A stretch of 64,000 bases of DNA from an uncultured Bacteroidales bacterium (GTDB lineage: Bacteria; Bacteroidota; Bacteroidia; Bacteroidales; UBA932). Of this stretch, positions 15,922 through 24,471 are shown piece by piece. Position numbers and translations under genes: made by a program. Every line of letters starts with the position of its first letter. Within the stretch, counting starts at the first letter, position 1. The stretch spans positions 1 to 64,000 of the forward strand of contig CAKUVD010000011.1 in the NCBI GenBank assembly GCA_934695325.1, written 5' to 3'. The notes beneath the pieces are model-generated. The model did not search any database, was not told the origin of the DNA, and saw only the letters and a list, made by a program, of their open reading frames with translations.

Positions 15922-18162
15922 ATGAAAAGATTTTTATTGTCAATGCTCGTCTTCCTTTCGGTGTGCGTGGGAGCGGACGCCAGGAAAGTGAGCGGAAAAG
16001 TGCATTGTGACGGAAAAGCTCTGTCCGGAGTCGTCGTGACTGACGGAATCTCCTTTACGAAGACCAAAGGCGACGGAACTTTCAAGATCAATGCAGCCAA
16101 CAAGGCAAGGTTCGTATATATAATCACCCCTTCAGGCTATGTGGCTGACTACAGGCACGGCACGCCTGAGTTCTACCAGGAAGTCTCGGACAATGAGCTG
16201 GACTTCAACCTTGAGAAGACGGCCAAGCCATCAAGCTACACACTCTTCTCCATCTCCGACCCGCAGATCAGGAACAACGAGCAGCTCAAGCAGTTCGCAG
16301 GCGCTCCCCTGGACGACCTAAGGAAAGAAGGCAAGAAATACGGAAAGAAAGGTCCCGTGGTGGGAATCTCTCTCGGAGACTCCGGCTGGGACAAGGACCT
16401 GCCTAAGCTCCTGCCTGAATACAAGAAGAAGATCGCCAAGCTCGGATTTCCTGTCTATACAGTGACCGGCAACCACGACTATAACAAGGAACGCGCATTC
16501 AAGAACTACTCTAAGGACTATCTTGACAACTTCGGACCTTATAACTACGCATTCTGGATGGGCAAGGACATCGTCATCTGCATTAACAACATCATCTATA
16601 CGAAAGAGAAGGAATATGTGGAAGGATACTCCGACGAAGTTCTCAAGTTCGTCAAGCATCTGCTCAAGTACGTGCCGAAGAAGACCCACATCTTCATGGC
16701 CCAGCATTGCCCTCTCGAAAGATGGTGGAAGCCGGAAGGCGAGAAGAGAATCGTAAATGGAGACAAGATGCTCGCCATCCTCGCAGGCCACAAGGTGGAT
16801 ATCCTTTCAGGTCACACCCACATCATGAACAACTACCAGCTCACTCCGGACATCATGGATCATAACGCACCTAGCATCTGCGGTTCGTGGTGGTTCGTGG
16901 ACTGGTGCCGCGACGGCGTGCCGGCAGGATATGAGATTTTCAATGTTAAGGGCAAGGACATCAGCTGGTTCTATCACTCCATCGGATACAGCGACGACTA
17001 TCAGGTGGAAATCATCGCACCTGGCCAGAGCAAGTTCCATCCGAACTCCGTCGTAGCCAACGTATGGGACTATGACGAGAACTGGACAGTCACCTGGTCA
17101 CAGGACGGAAAGGACATGGGACCTATGAAGATGGTGGAGGACTGCTCCCCTACCTACATAAAGAAGATCGAGGACTATTATAAAGGTGCCACCATTCCTG
17201 GATTCCGCACACCTAAGAGGTCTATCCACTATTTCGCCGCCACACCGGACCAGTATGCCAAGGTAGTCACGGTCTATGTAAAGAGCCGTTTCGGCAAGGA
17301 GTGGAAATATGATATAAAGCTGGCCGACCATGTCGATGTCCAGGCTCACCGTGGAGGCGCGGGACTTTGGCCGGAGAACACTTTCACCTCCATGACAAAT
17401 GCAACTCTTATGGGTGTGAACACTCTGGAGCTGGACCTTCAGATAAGCAAGGACGGACAGGTAGTCGTCTCTCATGATGCCTATTTCCATTCAAGATATG
17501 CGACCAGGCCGGACGGCAGTATCGTAAAGCCCGAGGACACTAAGGAGTACCTCTACACAATGCCTTATGACTCTATCGCCAAGTACGATGTCGGTATGCG
17601 TCCAAGCGAGGTATGGCCAGGCAAAGAGCAGTCTCCTGCCATAAAGCCTCTCGCTACTGAACTTATCGACTCCGTGGAGAATCTCGTCCGTCTCCGCGGT
17701 CTCGACCCTATGCGCTACAATATCGAGATCAAATGCAAGAAAGGCAAGGACGAGGGCGTAAGCTGGCCGGAATACCACGAATTCGTGGACAAGTGCGTAG
17801 AGCTGCTGCTTTCCAAGAATCTCGGCGACAGACTTGTCATTCAGTGCTTCGACGTGCGGGCTCTCAACTATATGCACGAGAAGTATCCTCAGCTGAAACT
17901 TTCATATCTCACGGGCAAGAAGGACACCGACTGGGACACATATATGGGCAAGCTGAATTTCACGCCAGACTGGCTCAGCCCAGAGCACTCCACCGTGGAT
18001 GCGAAGATGGTGGAGAACTGCCGCAAGGCTGGAATCCGTCTAGTCCCGTGGACCGTGGATGACGAGGCCGAGATTCAGAGGATGATAGACCTTCACGTGG
18101 AGGCCATCATATCCAACTATCCAGACAAGGTTCTGAAGCTCTCTCGCGGCTATGTAGACTAA
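15922..18162 (+). CDS. Secreted calcineurin-type phosphoesterase fused to glycerophosphodiester phosphodiesterase
   Basis: 746 residues with an N-terminal signal peptide (MKRFLLSMLVFLSVCVGADA). Residues 20-100 form a carboxypeptidase-regulatory-like domain. Residues 100-310 are a metallophosphatase with GNHDYN near 182 and SGHTH near 297. Residues 310-455 are the matching calcineurin C-terminal domain. Residues 470-740 are a GDPD domain with AHRGGAGLWPENT, LELDLQISKDGQVVVSHD and IEIKCK, carrying the expected catalytic His pair and acidic metal ligands. The protein should act in the periplasm on glycerophosphodiesters, releasing glycerol-3-phosphate, with the phosphatase half removing phosphate from that or another product. 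Its position behind glpT fits a scavenging pathway. Such fusions of two phosphoesterases are uncommon. Confidence 0.9.
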   Translation: MKRFLLSMLVFLSVCVGADARKVSGKVHCDGKALSGVVVTDGISFTKTKGDGTFKINAANKARFVYIITPSGYVADYRHGTPEFYQEVSDNELDFNLEKTAKPSSYTLFSISDPQIRNNEQLKQFAGAPLDDLRKEGKKYGKKGPVVGISLGDSGWDKDLPKLLPEYKKKIAKLGFPVYTVTGNHDYNKERAFKNYSKDYLDNFGPYNYAFWMGKDIVICINNIIYTKEKEYVEGYSDEVLKFVKHLLKYVPKKTHIFMAQHCPLERWWKPEGEKRIVNGDKMLAILAGHKVDILSGHTHIMNNYQLTPDIMDHNAPSICGSWWFVDWCRDGVPAGYEIFNVKGKDISWFYHSIGYSDDYQVEIIAPGQSKFHPNSVVANVWDYDENWTVTWSQDGKDMGPMKMVEDCSPTYIKKIEDYYKGATIPGFRTPKRSIHYFAATPDQYAKVVTVYVKSRFGKEWKYDIKLADHVDVQAHRGGAGLWPENTFTSMTNATLMGVNTLELDLQISKDGQVVVSHDAYFHSRYATRPDGSIVKPEDTKEYLYTMPYDSIAKYDVGMRPSEVWPGKEQSPAIKPLATELIDSVENLVRLRGLDPMRYNIEIKCKKGKDEGVSWPEYHEFVDKCVELLLSKNLGDRLVIQCFDVRALNYMHEKYPQLKLSYLTGKKDTDWDTYMGKLNFTPDWLSPEHSTVDAKMVENCRKAGIRLVPWTVDDEAEIQRMIDLHVEAIISNYPDKVLKLSRGYVD

Positions 18163-18194
18163 ACTATCGAAGCCAGCAAGTGTATTACAATAAA

Positions 18195-18229
18195 GGGGAC
18201 GACCGAAAATGAATCGGTTGTCCTTTTTT
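18195..18229 (+). terminator. Intrinsic terminator of the glpT operon
   Basis: A hairpin (GGACGACCGA at 18197-18206 with TCGGTTGTCC) is followed by six T at 18224-18229. Confidence 0.85.
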
Positions 18230-18276
18230 CAAGCACCGGACCTCTAAGAACCCGATGATTTAATCACAATAATGAC

Positions 18277-18284
18277 TATCTTTG
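18277..18284 (+). promoter_or_regulatory. -7 box of the Fur-family gene
   Basis: TATCTTTG matches TAnnTTTG. Transcription from here would start near 18290, which supports the ATG at 18351 as the true start and excludes the longer frame beginning at 18282. Confidence 0.55.
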
Positions 18285-18350
18285 GAATTCAGGTCAATGC
18301 TGATGGCAGCTGATGCCGTCGCTGACTCTGCACAATCAAGAAGGGGAAAA

Positions 18351-18776
18351 ATGGAAAACTCAGATGTAATCAAACTGCTGGAGCACAAAGGTGTGAAAGC
18401 CACCGCCAACAGGATACTCGTAGTTAAGGCATTGGCGACGGCCAAAAGACCGATGAGCCTGTCACAGATGGAGGACAGCCTATCAGAGATGGACAAGTCC
18501 AGCATCTTCCGCGTGCTGTCGCTGTTTCAGGAAAACGACATCGTTCACACATTTGAAGACGGGCGCGGCATCCTCAACTACGAGCTATGCGCCCACGATG
18601 GTCTCTGCAACCATACAGACAGTCATATCCATTTCTATTGTGAGGCCTGCAAGCAGTCGTTCTGCCTTGAAGACCTGCCGCTCCCGAAGCTGAACCTCCC
18701 AGAGGGTTTCACACAACATTCAATATCATTCGTAATAAAAGGAGAATGCCCCGCCTGCCATAAACGTCACGGCTGA
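18351..18776 (+). CDS. Fur-family metalloregulator
   Basis: 141 residues from the ATG at 18351, which is preceded by AAGGGG. The N-terminal winged helix (KGVKATANRILVVKAL, then SIFRVLSLFQENDIV) is typical of Fur/Zur/PerR proteins. The C-terminal part has metal-binding residues HDGLCNHTDSHIHFYCEAC and a second CPAC pair near the end, fitting a structural zinc site. Which metal it senses cannot be told from the sequence; Zur- and Fur-like specificities are both possible. It is monocistronic, between the glpT operon terminator and a bidirectional hairpin. No metal transporter gene is adjacent. Confidence 0.88.
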   Translation: MENSDVIKLLEHKGVKATANRILVVKALATAKRPMSLSQMEDSLSEMDKSSIFRVLSLFQENDIVHTFEDGRGILNYELCAHDGLCNHTDSHIHFYCEACKQSFCLEDLPLPKLNLPEGFTQHSISFVIKGECPACHKRHG

Positions 18777-18814
18777 TTAACGGGCATAATTTCAAGATAG
18801 CGCCTCTTAATATG

Positions 18815-18847
18815 AAAAAGTCCTGGAGAAAATTCTCCAGGACTTTT
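18815..18847. terminator. Bidirectional terminator
   Basis: A near-perfect palindrome, AAAAGTCCTGGAGAA with TTCTCCAGGACTTTT. It can end the Fur-family transcript on the plus strand and the rplS/tRNA transcript on the minus strand. Confidence 0.85.
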
Positions 18848-18849
18848 CG

Positions 18850-18923
18850 TGATCCCAATAGGATTCAAACCTATAACCTTTTGATCCGTAGTCAAATGCT
18901 CTATTCAGTTGAGCTATGGGACC
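18850..18923 (-). tRNA. tRNA-Arg (anticodon ACG)
   Basis: On the minus strand the acceptor arms GGTCCCA and TGGGATC pair with one G-U. The D arm contains AGCTCAACTGAATAGAGC, the anticodon loop is CTACGGA (anticodon ACG), and the T arm contains GGTTTGAATCC. The discriminator is A and CCA is not encoded. It lies downstream of rplS, before a shared terminator. Confidence 0.95.
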
Positions 18924-18958
18924 AATTCAGATCTTACGATCTGTATTTCTTTGCAGGC

Positions 18959-19345
18959 CTACTTGGCAGCCTCTTCCTCTTTCAGGAACACCATCTTCTT
19001 CTCTTTGATTCTAGCCTTCTTACCGGAAAGATTCCTGAGATAGAAGATTCTTGCTCTACGCACGTGACCAACCTTATTAACTTCGATTGACTCGATAAAC
19101 GGTGACTGGAACGGGAAGATTCTCTCAACACCGATACCACCGGAAATCTTACGGATAGTAAAGGTCTTTGTGTAAGGTGTCGCACCGCTAATCTGAAGGA
19201 CTACACCTCTGAACTTCTGAAGTCTCTCTTTGTCACCCTCTTTAATCCTATATGTCACTGTGATGGTATCACCACCTTTGAACTTAGGATATGACGCAGC
19301 TTTGTCGTTTGCAAAAGCCTGGTCTACTACTTTTATCAAATCCAT
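18959..19345 (-). CDS. rplS: 50S ribosomal protein L19 (bL19)
   Basis: 128 residues. The protein matches bL19 over its length: FKGGDTITVTYRIKEGDKER, QKFRGVVLQISG, FTIRKISGGIGVERIFPFQSP, and KVGHVRRARIFYLRNLSGKKARIKE. It sits at the 30S-50S interface of the ribosome. A strong promoter with correctly spaced -33 and -7 elements lies about 75 bases upstream. It is followed by tRNA-Arg and a shared terminator and probably forms one transcript with the tRNA. In many Bacteroidota rplS stands apart from the rimM-trmD cluster, as here. Confidence 0.97.
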   Translation of the reverse strand: MDLIKVVDQAFANDKAASYPKFKGGDTITVTYRIKEGDKERLQKFRGVVLQISGATPYTKTFTIRKISGGIGVERIFPFQSPFIESIEVNKVGHVRRARIFYLRNLSGKKARIKEKKMVFLKEEEAAK

Positions 19346-19419
19346 TTCTAATAACTTTTAATGCGCAACGTTACTTTAATAAACAACGAACGTAAGAGGT
19401 TGCCTTGTTAATGGGACTG

Positions 19420-19449
19420 CAAATGTACGAACTTTTTTTTATTCTGCAA
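19420..19449 (-). promoter_or_regulatory. rplS: Promoter of rplS
   Basis: On the minus strand TTG (complement of 19447-19449), a 19-base spacer and TACATTTG (complement of 19420-19427) match the Bacteroidota -33/-7 consensus almost perfectly. Confidence 0.8.
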
Positions 19450-19455
19450 TACTTT

Positions 19456-20673
19456 TCAGAAATTTTCTTTCATTTTATCGAAAAGATTTTTGTCCTCCCT
19501 GCTCAGATCCGGTGTGAACGAGTTGCTGTACCGTATGGCTTCCAGAGCTTCCTTCTCATTGCTCTTCAACTTTTTAGGCACCCAGACAAGGTACTTCACG
19601 TACATATCTCCGGTACCTGAGCCATATCCCTTGACGGCAGGCAGGCCTTTGCCCCTCAGCCTTACGATGGTGCCTGACTGCGTCCCAGGCTCCACCTTCA
19701 GTTTATATGTACCGTCCAGACAAGGCACAGAGACCTCACCTCCAAGTATGGCGTCTGTCACAGGGATTATCACCGAACAGAACAAGTTCTTGCCGTCTCT
19801 CTTGAGTGACGGATGAGGGACCTCCTCTATCACGACGAGGAGGTCTCCGTTTATTCCGCCGGCCTTTGCCGCGTGTCCCTGCCCCTGAAGAGTCAGCTGC
19901 ATACCATCCTCGACTCCGGCAGGGATATTGACCTTCACCGTAACTCTCTTTCGTACAAGACCGGATCCGCCGCACGTATGGCAAGGGTTGTTCACAATCT
20001 TGCCCTCGCCTCCACACCTGGAGCAGGTGGTATATGTGACCGTCTGCCCGAAGATGCTGTTGGCTATCCTCTGCTCCTGCCCGCTGCCGTGGCATACAGG
20101 ACAGGTCTTCACGTCAGAAGCATTCAAAGTGCCTTTTCCGCCGCAGTCTGGACATTGCTCATAACGATCGATGACAACCTCCTTCGTGACACCCTTCGCT
20201 ATCTCCTCCAAAGTCAGGCGGACACGGGTGCGTATGTCACGCCCCCGCATCACACGCTGCTGCGCACCGCGCTGGCCTCCGCCAAAGCCGCCGAAACCAC
20301 CGAAACCGGAAAAGCCGCCGAAGCCGCCATTTCCGCCTCCACCGAAGTCAAAGCCCTGCCCGAACAGATCCTTCAATATATCATTGATGTCGAAACCGCC
20401 GAAGCCGCCGGCATTGCCATAGCCTCCGGCAGCCCCTCCGCTGAAGCCGAAACGATCATATTTAGCCCTCTTGTCAGGATCGCTGAGCACCTCATAAGCC
20501 TCCGAAGCCTCCTTGAATTTCTCCTCGGCGGTCTTCTTTTCCTCGTCAGTGCCGCTGACCCATCTGTCAGGATGCCATTTCAGCGCAAGCTTCTTGAAAG
20601 CCGACTTTATATCATCCGCACTGGCGTTCTTGTCCACGCCGAGCACTTCATAGTAATCTCTTTTTTCTGCCAT
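19456..20673 (-). CDS. dnaJ: Chaperone DnaJ
   Basis: 405 residues from the ATG at 20671-20673 ([18 protein letters not shown]); a longer frame would run into grpE. Residues 1-70 are the J domain with HPD (LKWHPDRW). A long glycine/phenylalanine-rich linker follows, with many GGFGG repeats near residues 85-125. Then come four zinc-binding CxxCxGxG-type repeats near 155-225, starting CPDCGGKG, and the C-terminal substrate-binding domains. DnaJ delivers unfolded proteins to DnaK and stimulates its ATPase. grpE lies 43 bases upstream on the same strand, while dnaK is some 37 kb away. Confidence 0.96.
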   Translation of the reverse strand: MAEKRDYYEVLGVDKNASADDIKSAFKKLALKWHPDRWVSGTDEEKKTAEEKFKEASEAYEVLSDPDKRAKYDRFGFSGGAAGGYGNAGGFGGFDINDILKDLFGQGFDFGGGGNGGFGGFSGFGGFGGFGGGQRGAQQRVMRGRDIRTRVRLTLEEIAKGVTKEVVIDRYEQCPDCGGKGTLNASDVKTCPVCHGSGQEQRIANSIFGQTVTYTTCSRCGGEGKIVNNPCHTCGGSGLVRKRVTVKVNIPAGVEDGMQLTLQGQGHAAKAGGINGDLLVVIEEVPHPSLKRDGKNLFCSVIIPVTDAILGGEVSVPCLDGTYKLKVEPGTQSGTIVRLRGKGLPAVKGYGSGTGDMYVKYLVWVPKKLKSNEKEALEAIRYSNSFTPDLSREDKNLFDKMKENF

Positions 20674-20716
20674 AACCAATATCTCCTTCCGGGACGCTCC
20701 TCCGCCCCGACGTGTA

Positions 20717-21364
20717 CTAGATTCCGACCACCACCTTAGCGTAGCGTAGTATCTTTCCGCCAAGAGTATAGCCTGTCTCTATGACATCATAGACCATACC
20801 TTTCTTGTCCTTATCCGCCACCGGAACCTGAGCCACCGCCTCGTGGAAATCAGTATCAAACTTCTTCCCCTTAGCGTCAATCTTCTCCAAGCCCTTAGTC
20901 TTCAGATATTTCATAAGCTTGTCATATATGAGGCCAGTGCCTTCCTTCGCCGCATCATCGCTGGATGTCTTCAGAAGTTCCATCGCCCTCTCGCAGTCAT
21001 CAAGCACGGGAAGCAATCCCTTTATGGTCTCAGAAGCCGCTGACGAGACGAGCGCAAGCTTTTCCTCGGCAGTACGCCTGCGGAATGTCTCGAACTCAGC
21101 CATCAGACGGATATAGTCATCCTTCTCCTTGGCCAGTTTCTCCTCTGCAGACTTCTTCTCTTTCTCCAGAGCCTCTATCTTTTCCTTAAGCTCATTGCAT
21201 TCTTTTCCTTCAGCGCATCCGGAATGCTCCTTCTGACAGTCTTTCCCCTCTTCACAGGACTTCTTGTCAGTCTTCTCACATTCCTTATGCTCAGCTTGAG
21301 AAGTTTCCTCAGGATTTGCCTGCCTTTCTTTCTTCTCTCGCTCTTCTTCTCTTTGCTTTTTCAT
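20717..21364 (-). CDS. grpE: Nucleotide exchange factor GrpE with cysteine-rich N-terminus
   Basis: 215 residues. The GrpE domain runs from about residue 60 to the end: a long coiled coil ([20 protein letters not shown]), then [31 protein letters not shown] and a C-terminal beta part with [21 protein letters not shown]. It removes ADP from DnaK. The first 58 residues are unusual, made mostly of Lys, Glu and Gln with five cysteines spaced C-x7-C-x5-C-x6-C-x5-C. This is not part of the usual GrpE domain and could bind metal or sense redox state. dnaJ follows. No clear heat-shock promoter or CIRCE element is visible upstream. Confidence 0.95.
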   Translation of the reverse strand: MKKQREEEREKKERQANPEETSQAEHKECEKTDKKSCEEGKDCQKEHSGCAEGKECNELKEKIEALEKEKKSAEEKLAKEKDDYIRLMAEFETFRRRTAEEKLALVSSAASETIKGLLPVLDDCERAMELLKTSSDDAAKEGTGLIYDKLMKYLKTKGLEKIDAKGKKFDTDFHEAVAQVPVADKDKKGMVYDVIETGYTLGGKILRYAKVVVGI

Positions 21365-21437
21365 ATCTTCTTAACCTCTTGTATCTTTTTGAAAAGAGTC
21401 CATAAATGGACGCTATTATTATCACCCACAACATAAT

Positions 21438-21479
21438 ACGCGGACTGACCTTGCTGGGTAATCAACAGTCAGTCCGCGT
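21438..21479. terminator. Strong hairpin between FAD dehydrogenase and grpE
   Basis: CGCGGACTGAC at 21439-21449 pairs perfectly with GTCAGTCCGCG at 21468-21478. It lies after the stop of the minus-strand dehydrogenase. There is no clean T-run, so it may be a processing or RNA-stabilising hairpin. Confidence 0.5.
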
Positions 21480-21532
21480 TTATATCAGCAAAATATCTGC
21501 CACGGCGCAAGTCTGCCAAATTGGCACACTCA

Positions 21533-23179
21533 CTAAAACAGTTTCGCAGCCGCGACAGCGCAATTTATTCCGTCAATGGCGGAAGATACGATTCCGCCGG
21601 AATATCCGGCACCCTCACCGCACGGGAAGAGGCCAGGCACCTGAGGGCACTGGTAATCATCACCGCGGACGATACGTATCGGGGAAGATGTCCTGGACTC
21701 GACGCCAAGAAGAAGGGCATCCTCGGTGTAATATCCGCGCATCTTGTTGTTTATCAGCGGAAACGCCTTCTGGAGACGAGATGCCACACACTCCGGGAGA
21801 AGCTCATACAGAGGGGCGGAGACCACGCCTGGGCGATATGACGTCTCAGGAAGGTCCTCGGACATCTGCTCCTCACAGAAGTCCACCATACGCTGGGCAG
21901 GAGCGCAGAGTTTGTTCACGACTCCGTTCTCGTCAGGCTCAGAATGTTCTGCGGCATAGTCATACATCCTCTTCTCCACGTCGTGCTGGAAATTCAGCAG
22001 GGAGAAAACTCCATATTTATTATATTCCTCCGGCACATCCTCAGGTTCTACAGAAACGACGACGCCAGCATTGGCCCACTTGGAATTACGGGCGGAGTTC
22101 GACATCCCGTTCAGCACGGTATAGCCGTCCTCAGTGGAAGAAGGCACAAGGATGCCGCCAGGACACATACAGAAGGAGAAGACACCCCTGCCGTCCACCT
22201 GCTCCACGAATGAATACTCCGCAGCCGGGAATCCCGGCTCCCACTGCCCGCGGTAACGGATCTTGTTTATCAATGCCTGTGGATGCTCCACACGCACGCC
22301 CATAGCGAAACCCTTCGCCTGAAGCTCCCATCCCTTGCCGTAGAACATTTCATATATGTCCCGGGCGGAATGCCCTGTCGCAAGAATGACGGCTTTCGCC
22401 TTATAAGTCAATGTCTTCCCTCCATTCTTCTCATCTACTGCGGTAACGGTGATGACCCCGTCATCGCCTTTGACGATGTCCGATACCCTGTTCTCGAAAT
22501 GATACTCGCCGCCGTGAGAAAGGATGCACTCGCGGATGTTGCTTACGAGACGCGGAAGTTTGTCGGTCCCGATATGAGGATGAGCATCAACGATAATGGA
22601 AGGGTCAGCCCCGAAATTAACGAACTGATAGAGAACCTCCCTGTTGTCACCGCGCTTGGATGACCTGGTGAAAAGCTTTCCGTCAGAGAATGTCCCGGCA
22701 CCGCCTTCGCCATAGCAATAGTTGGAATCAGGATTGACGATTCCGGTCCTGGACAGCCTGGCGATATCCGGCTTGCGGCCGCTGACATCCTTTCCCCTCT
22801 CAAGCACTATAGGCTTCAGGCCGAGGGTAAGGAGCTTGAGTGCCGCAAACATACCGGCAGGGCCTGACCCGATGACAATGACAGGTTCAGCTCCATACAC
22901 ATCCTGATATTCAGGGAGTTTATATTCCTCGTAAGGCTCATCCTTCTTATATGCCTCCACACGGTAGCGCATCGTGACATCTCCACGCGCATCGATCGAA
23001 CGATGCACTATATGACAATGCGCATCTGCATTGACAAGAGTCGGCTGGTATGACTTGGTCGGGTCAATCACATTGATGACCGCATTAGGCCTGAGATGCA
23101 GAGCCTCGGCAGCAGCCATACGGATATCATCCACTCTCGGTTCACGTCCCATCCTGCAGGACACTTCAAATTCTATCAT
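21533..23179 (-). CDS. FAD-dependent dehydrogenase (COG2509-type)
   Basis: 548 residues, cytoplasmic. After an N-terminal region of about 95 residues comes the FAD-binding motif VIVIGSGPAGMFAALKL, followed by VLERGKDVSGRK and YCYGEGGAGTFSDGKLFTR, the hallmark of the uncharacterised NAD(FAD)-utilizing dehydrogenase family. A second nucleotide motif, AVILATGHSARDIY, lies in the middle. The C-terminus has GLFPCGEGAGYSGGIVSSAIDG, the FAD-pyrophosphate contact. Substrate and electron acceptor are unknown. tsaD ends 11 bases before it on the same strand, so the two probably share a transcript; a functional link is not obvious. Confidence 0.88.
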   Translation of the reverse strand: MIEFEVSCRMGREPRVDDIRMAAAEALHLRPNAVINVIDPTKSYQPTLVNADAHCHIVHRSIDARGDVTMRYRVEAYKKDEPYEEYKLPEYQDVYGAEPVIVIGSGPAGMFAALKLLTLGLKPIVLERGKDVSGRKPDIARLSRTGIVNPDSNYCYGEGGAGTFSDGKLFTRSSKRGDNREVLYQFVNFGADPSIIVDAHPHIGTDKLPRLVSNIRECILSHGGEYHFENRVSDIVKGDDGVITVTAVDEKNGGKTLTYKAKAVILATGHSARDIYEMFYGKGWELQAKGFAMGVRVEHPQALINKIRYRGQWEPGFPAAEYSFVEQVDGRGVFSFCMCPGGILVPSSTEDGYTVLNGMSNSARNSKWANAGVVVSVEPEDVPEEYNKYGVFSLLNFQHDVEKRMYDYAAEHSEPDENGVVNKLCAPAQRMVDFCEEQMSEDLPETSYRPGVVSAPLYELLPECVASRLQKAFPLINNKMRGYYTEDALLLGVESRTSSPIRIVRGDDYQCPQVPGLFPCGEGAGYSGGIVSSAIDGINCAVAAAKLF

Positions 23180-23190
23180 CTTTCTAAATA

Positions 23191-24219
23191 TTAATAATCA
23201 GCCATACGTGAGACAGGGGCCACATCCAGAGGAGTGCGCTCCCCTGCCAGATAGTGATAGTAGCCGGCAATGGCAATCATAGCCGCATTGTCCGTAGTAA
23301 ACTTGAACTCCGGAAGATAAGTGTTCCAGCCTCGCTTCCGGCCTTCCTCCTCGATACGGTTTCTGAGTCCGCTGTTCGCAGACACTCCGCCGCCGATGGT
23401 GACTTCCTTTATGCCGGTCATCCTCGCAGCCTTTATCAGTTTGTCCATCAATATGTCTATCAATGACTTCTGAAAACTTGCACAGATATCTTCCTTGTTT
23501 TTCTCCATAAAATCCGGATCCTTCGCGATCTCGTCACGCACGAAGTAAAGCAACGATGTCTTGATTCCGCTGAAGCTGTAGTCCAGACCTGGGATATGAG
23601 GCTTGGCGAACTTGAACCGCTCCGGATCTCCAAGTTTCGCCAGTCTGTCTATCACCGGCCCGCCGGGATAGCCGAGCCCCATCATCTTGGAGCATTTATC
23701 GAAAGCCTCTCCCACTGCGTCGTCTATGGTCTGGCCAAGGATTTCATAGTCGAGAGGACTGTTCACCTTGACTATCTGCGAGTTTCCTCCGGAGACAAGC
23801 AGACACAGATAAGGGAATTCAGGATGATGGTTCTCCTTGTCATATTGCTTCACGAAATCTGCGAGTATGTGCCCCTGAAGATGATTCACCATTATGACTG
23901 GAATGCCGAGAGAGACCCCGAGAGCCTTGGCGAATGAGGTTCCGACAAGAAGGGAGCCGAGAAGTCCAGGGCCGCGCGTGAATGCGATCGCAGTAAGTTC
24001 TTCCGGCTTCACGCCGGCCTTCTCAAGAGCCTGGCTGACCACAGGAACGATATTCAGCTCGTGCGCACGGGACGCAAGTTCCGGCACCACTCCGCCATAA
24101 TCCTTATGGACCTGCTGACTGGCAATGACATTGGACAGCAGATATCCGTCCCTTATAACCGCCGCGGAAGTGTCATCGCAAGATGACTCTATTCCGAGAA
24201 TAATGTCTGAATGTTCCAT
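23191..24219 (-). CDS. tsaD: tRNA N6-adenosine threonylcarbamoyltransferase TsaD
   Basis: 342 residues. The ASKHA-fold sequence IILGIESSCDDTSAAVI opens the protein. ELASRAHELNI, HLQGHILADFV (metal-binding His pair), LLVSGGNSQIV and VTIGGGVSANSGLR are all family signatures. TsaD transfers the threonylcarbamoyl group to A37 of ANN-decoding tRNAs, with TsaB, TsaC and TsaE. MtaB, which modifies t6A further, is encoded some 5.5 kb away in the divergent operon. A -7 box (TACCTTTG) lies about 30 bases upstream. Confidence 0.97.
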   Translation of the reverse strand: MEHSDIILGIESSCDDTSAAVIRDGYLLSNVIASQQVHKDYGGVVPELASRAHELNIVPVVSQALEKAGVKPEELTAIAFTRGPGLLGSLLVGTSFAKALGVSLGIPVIMVNHLQGHILADFVKQYDKENHHPEFPYLCLLVSGGNSQIVKVNSPLDYEILGQTIDDAVGEAFDKCSKMMGLGYPGGPVIDRLAKLGDPERFKFAKPHIPGLDYSFSGIKTSLLYFVRDEIAKDPDFMEKNKEDICASFQKSLIDILMDKLIKAARMTGIKEVTIGGGVSANSGLRNRIEEEGRKRGWNTYLPEFKFTTDNAAMIAIAGYYHYLAGERTPLDVAPVSRMADY

Positions 24220-24249
24220 TATCTTTCAAAAAACTCCAAATTAGCCTCA

Positions 24250-24257
24250 CAAAGGTA
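24250..24257 (-). promoter_or_regulatory. -7 box of tsaD transcript
   Basis: On the minus strand this reads TACCTTTG, matching TAnnTTTG, about 30 bases before the tsaD start. The -33 element is poor. Confidence 0.5.
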
Positions 24258-24390
24258 ATACATTTTTTCCGTAAGCCTACACCAGTGGCATTCTTCCCAT
24301 ATAGATTTCTTCAGATAACCTCAAGCTGTCCTTGCCGGACTTCCAGAGAGCACACAGCATAAGAAGGATGGAAAATCACAATATTTTATG

Positions 24391-24398
24391 TAAGTTTG
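24391..24398 (+). promoter_or_regulatory. -7 box of the tamB operon
   Basis: TAAGTTTG matches TAnnTTTG. It lies about 45 bases before the probable tamB start region. Confidence 0.45.
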
Positions 24399-24471
24399 TA
24401 AGATATAATCATAGAGGCTCTAAAGGAAACAGTCTATCAGAAAGGCGGCGAAAATATTCTATCTGCTTGCA

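Noticed and set aside
19813..20739. Reading frame of about 300 codons opposite dnaJ
   Set aside because: It mirrors the glycine-rich and zinc-binding parts of dnaJ, giving low-complexity Ala/Pro-rich protein without recognisable features.
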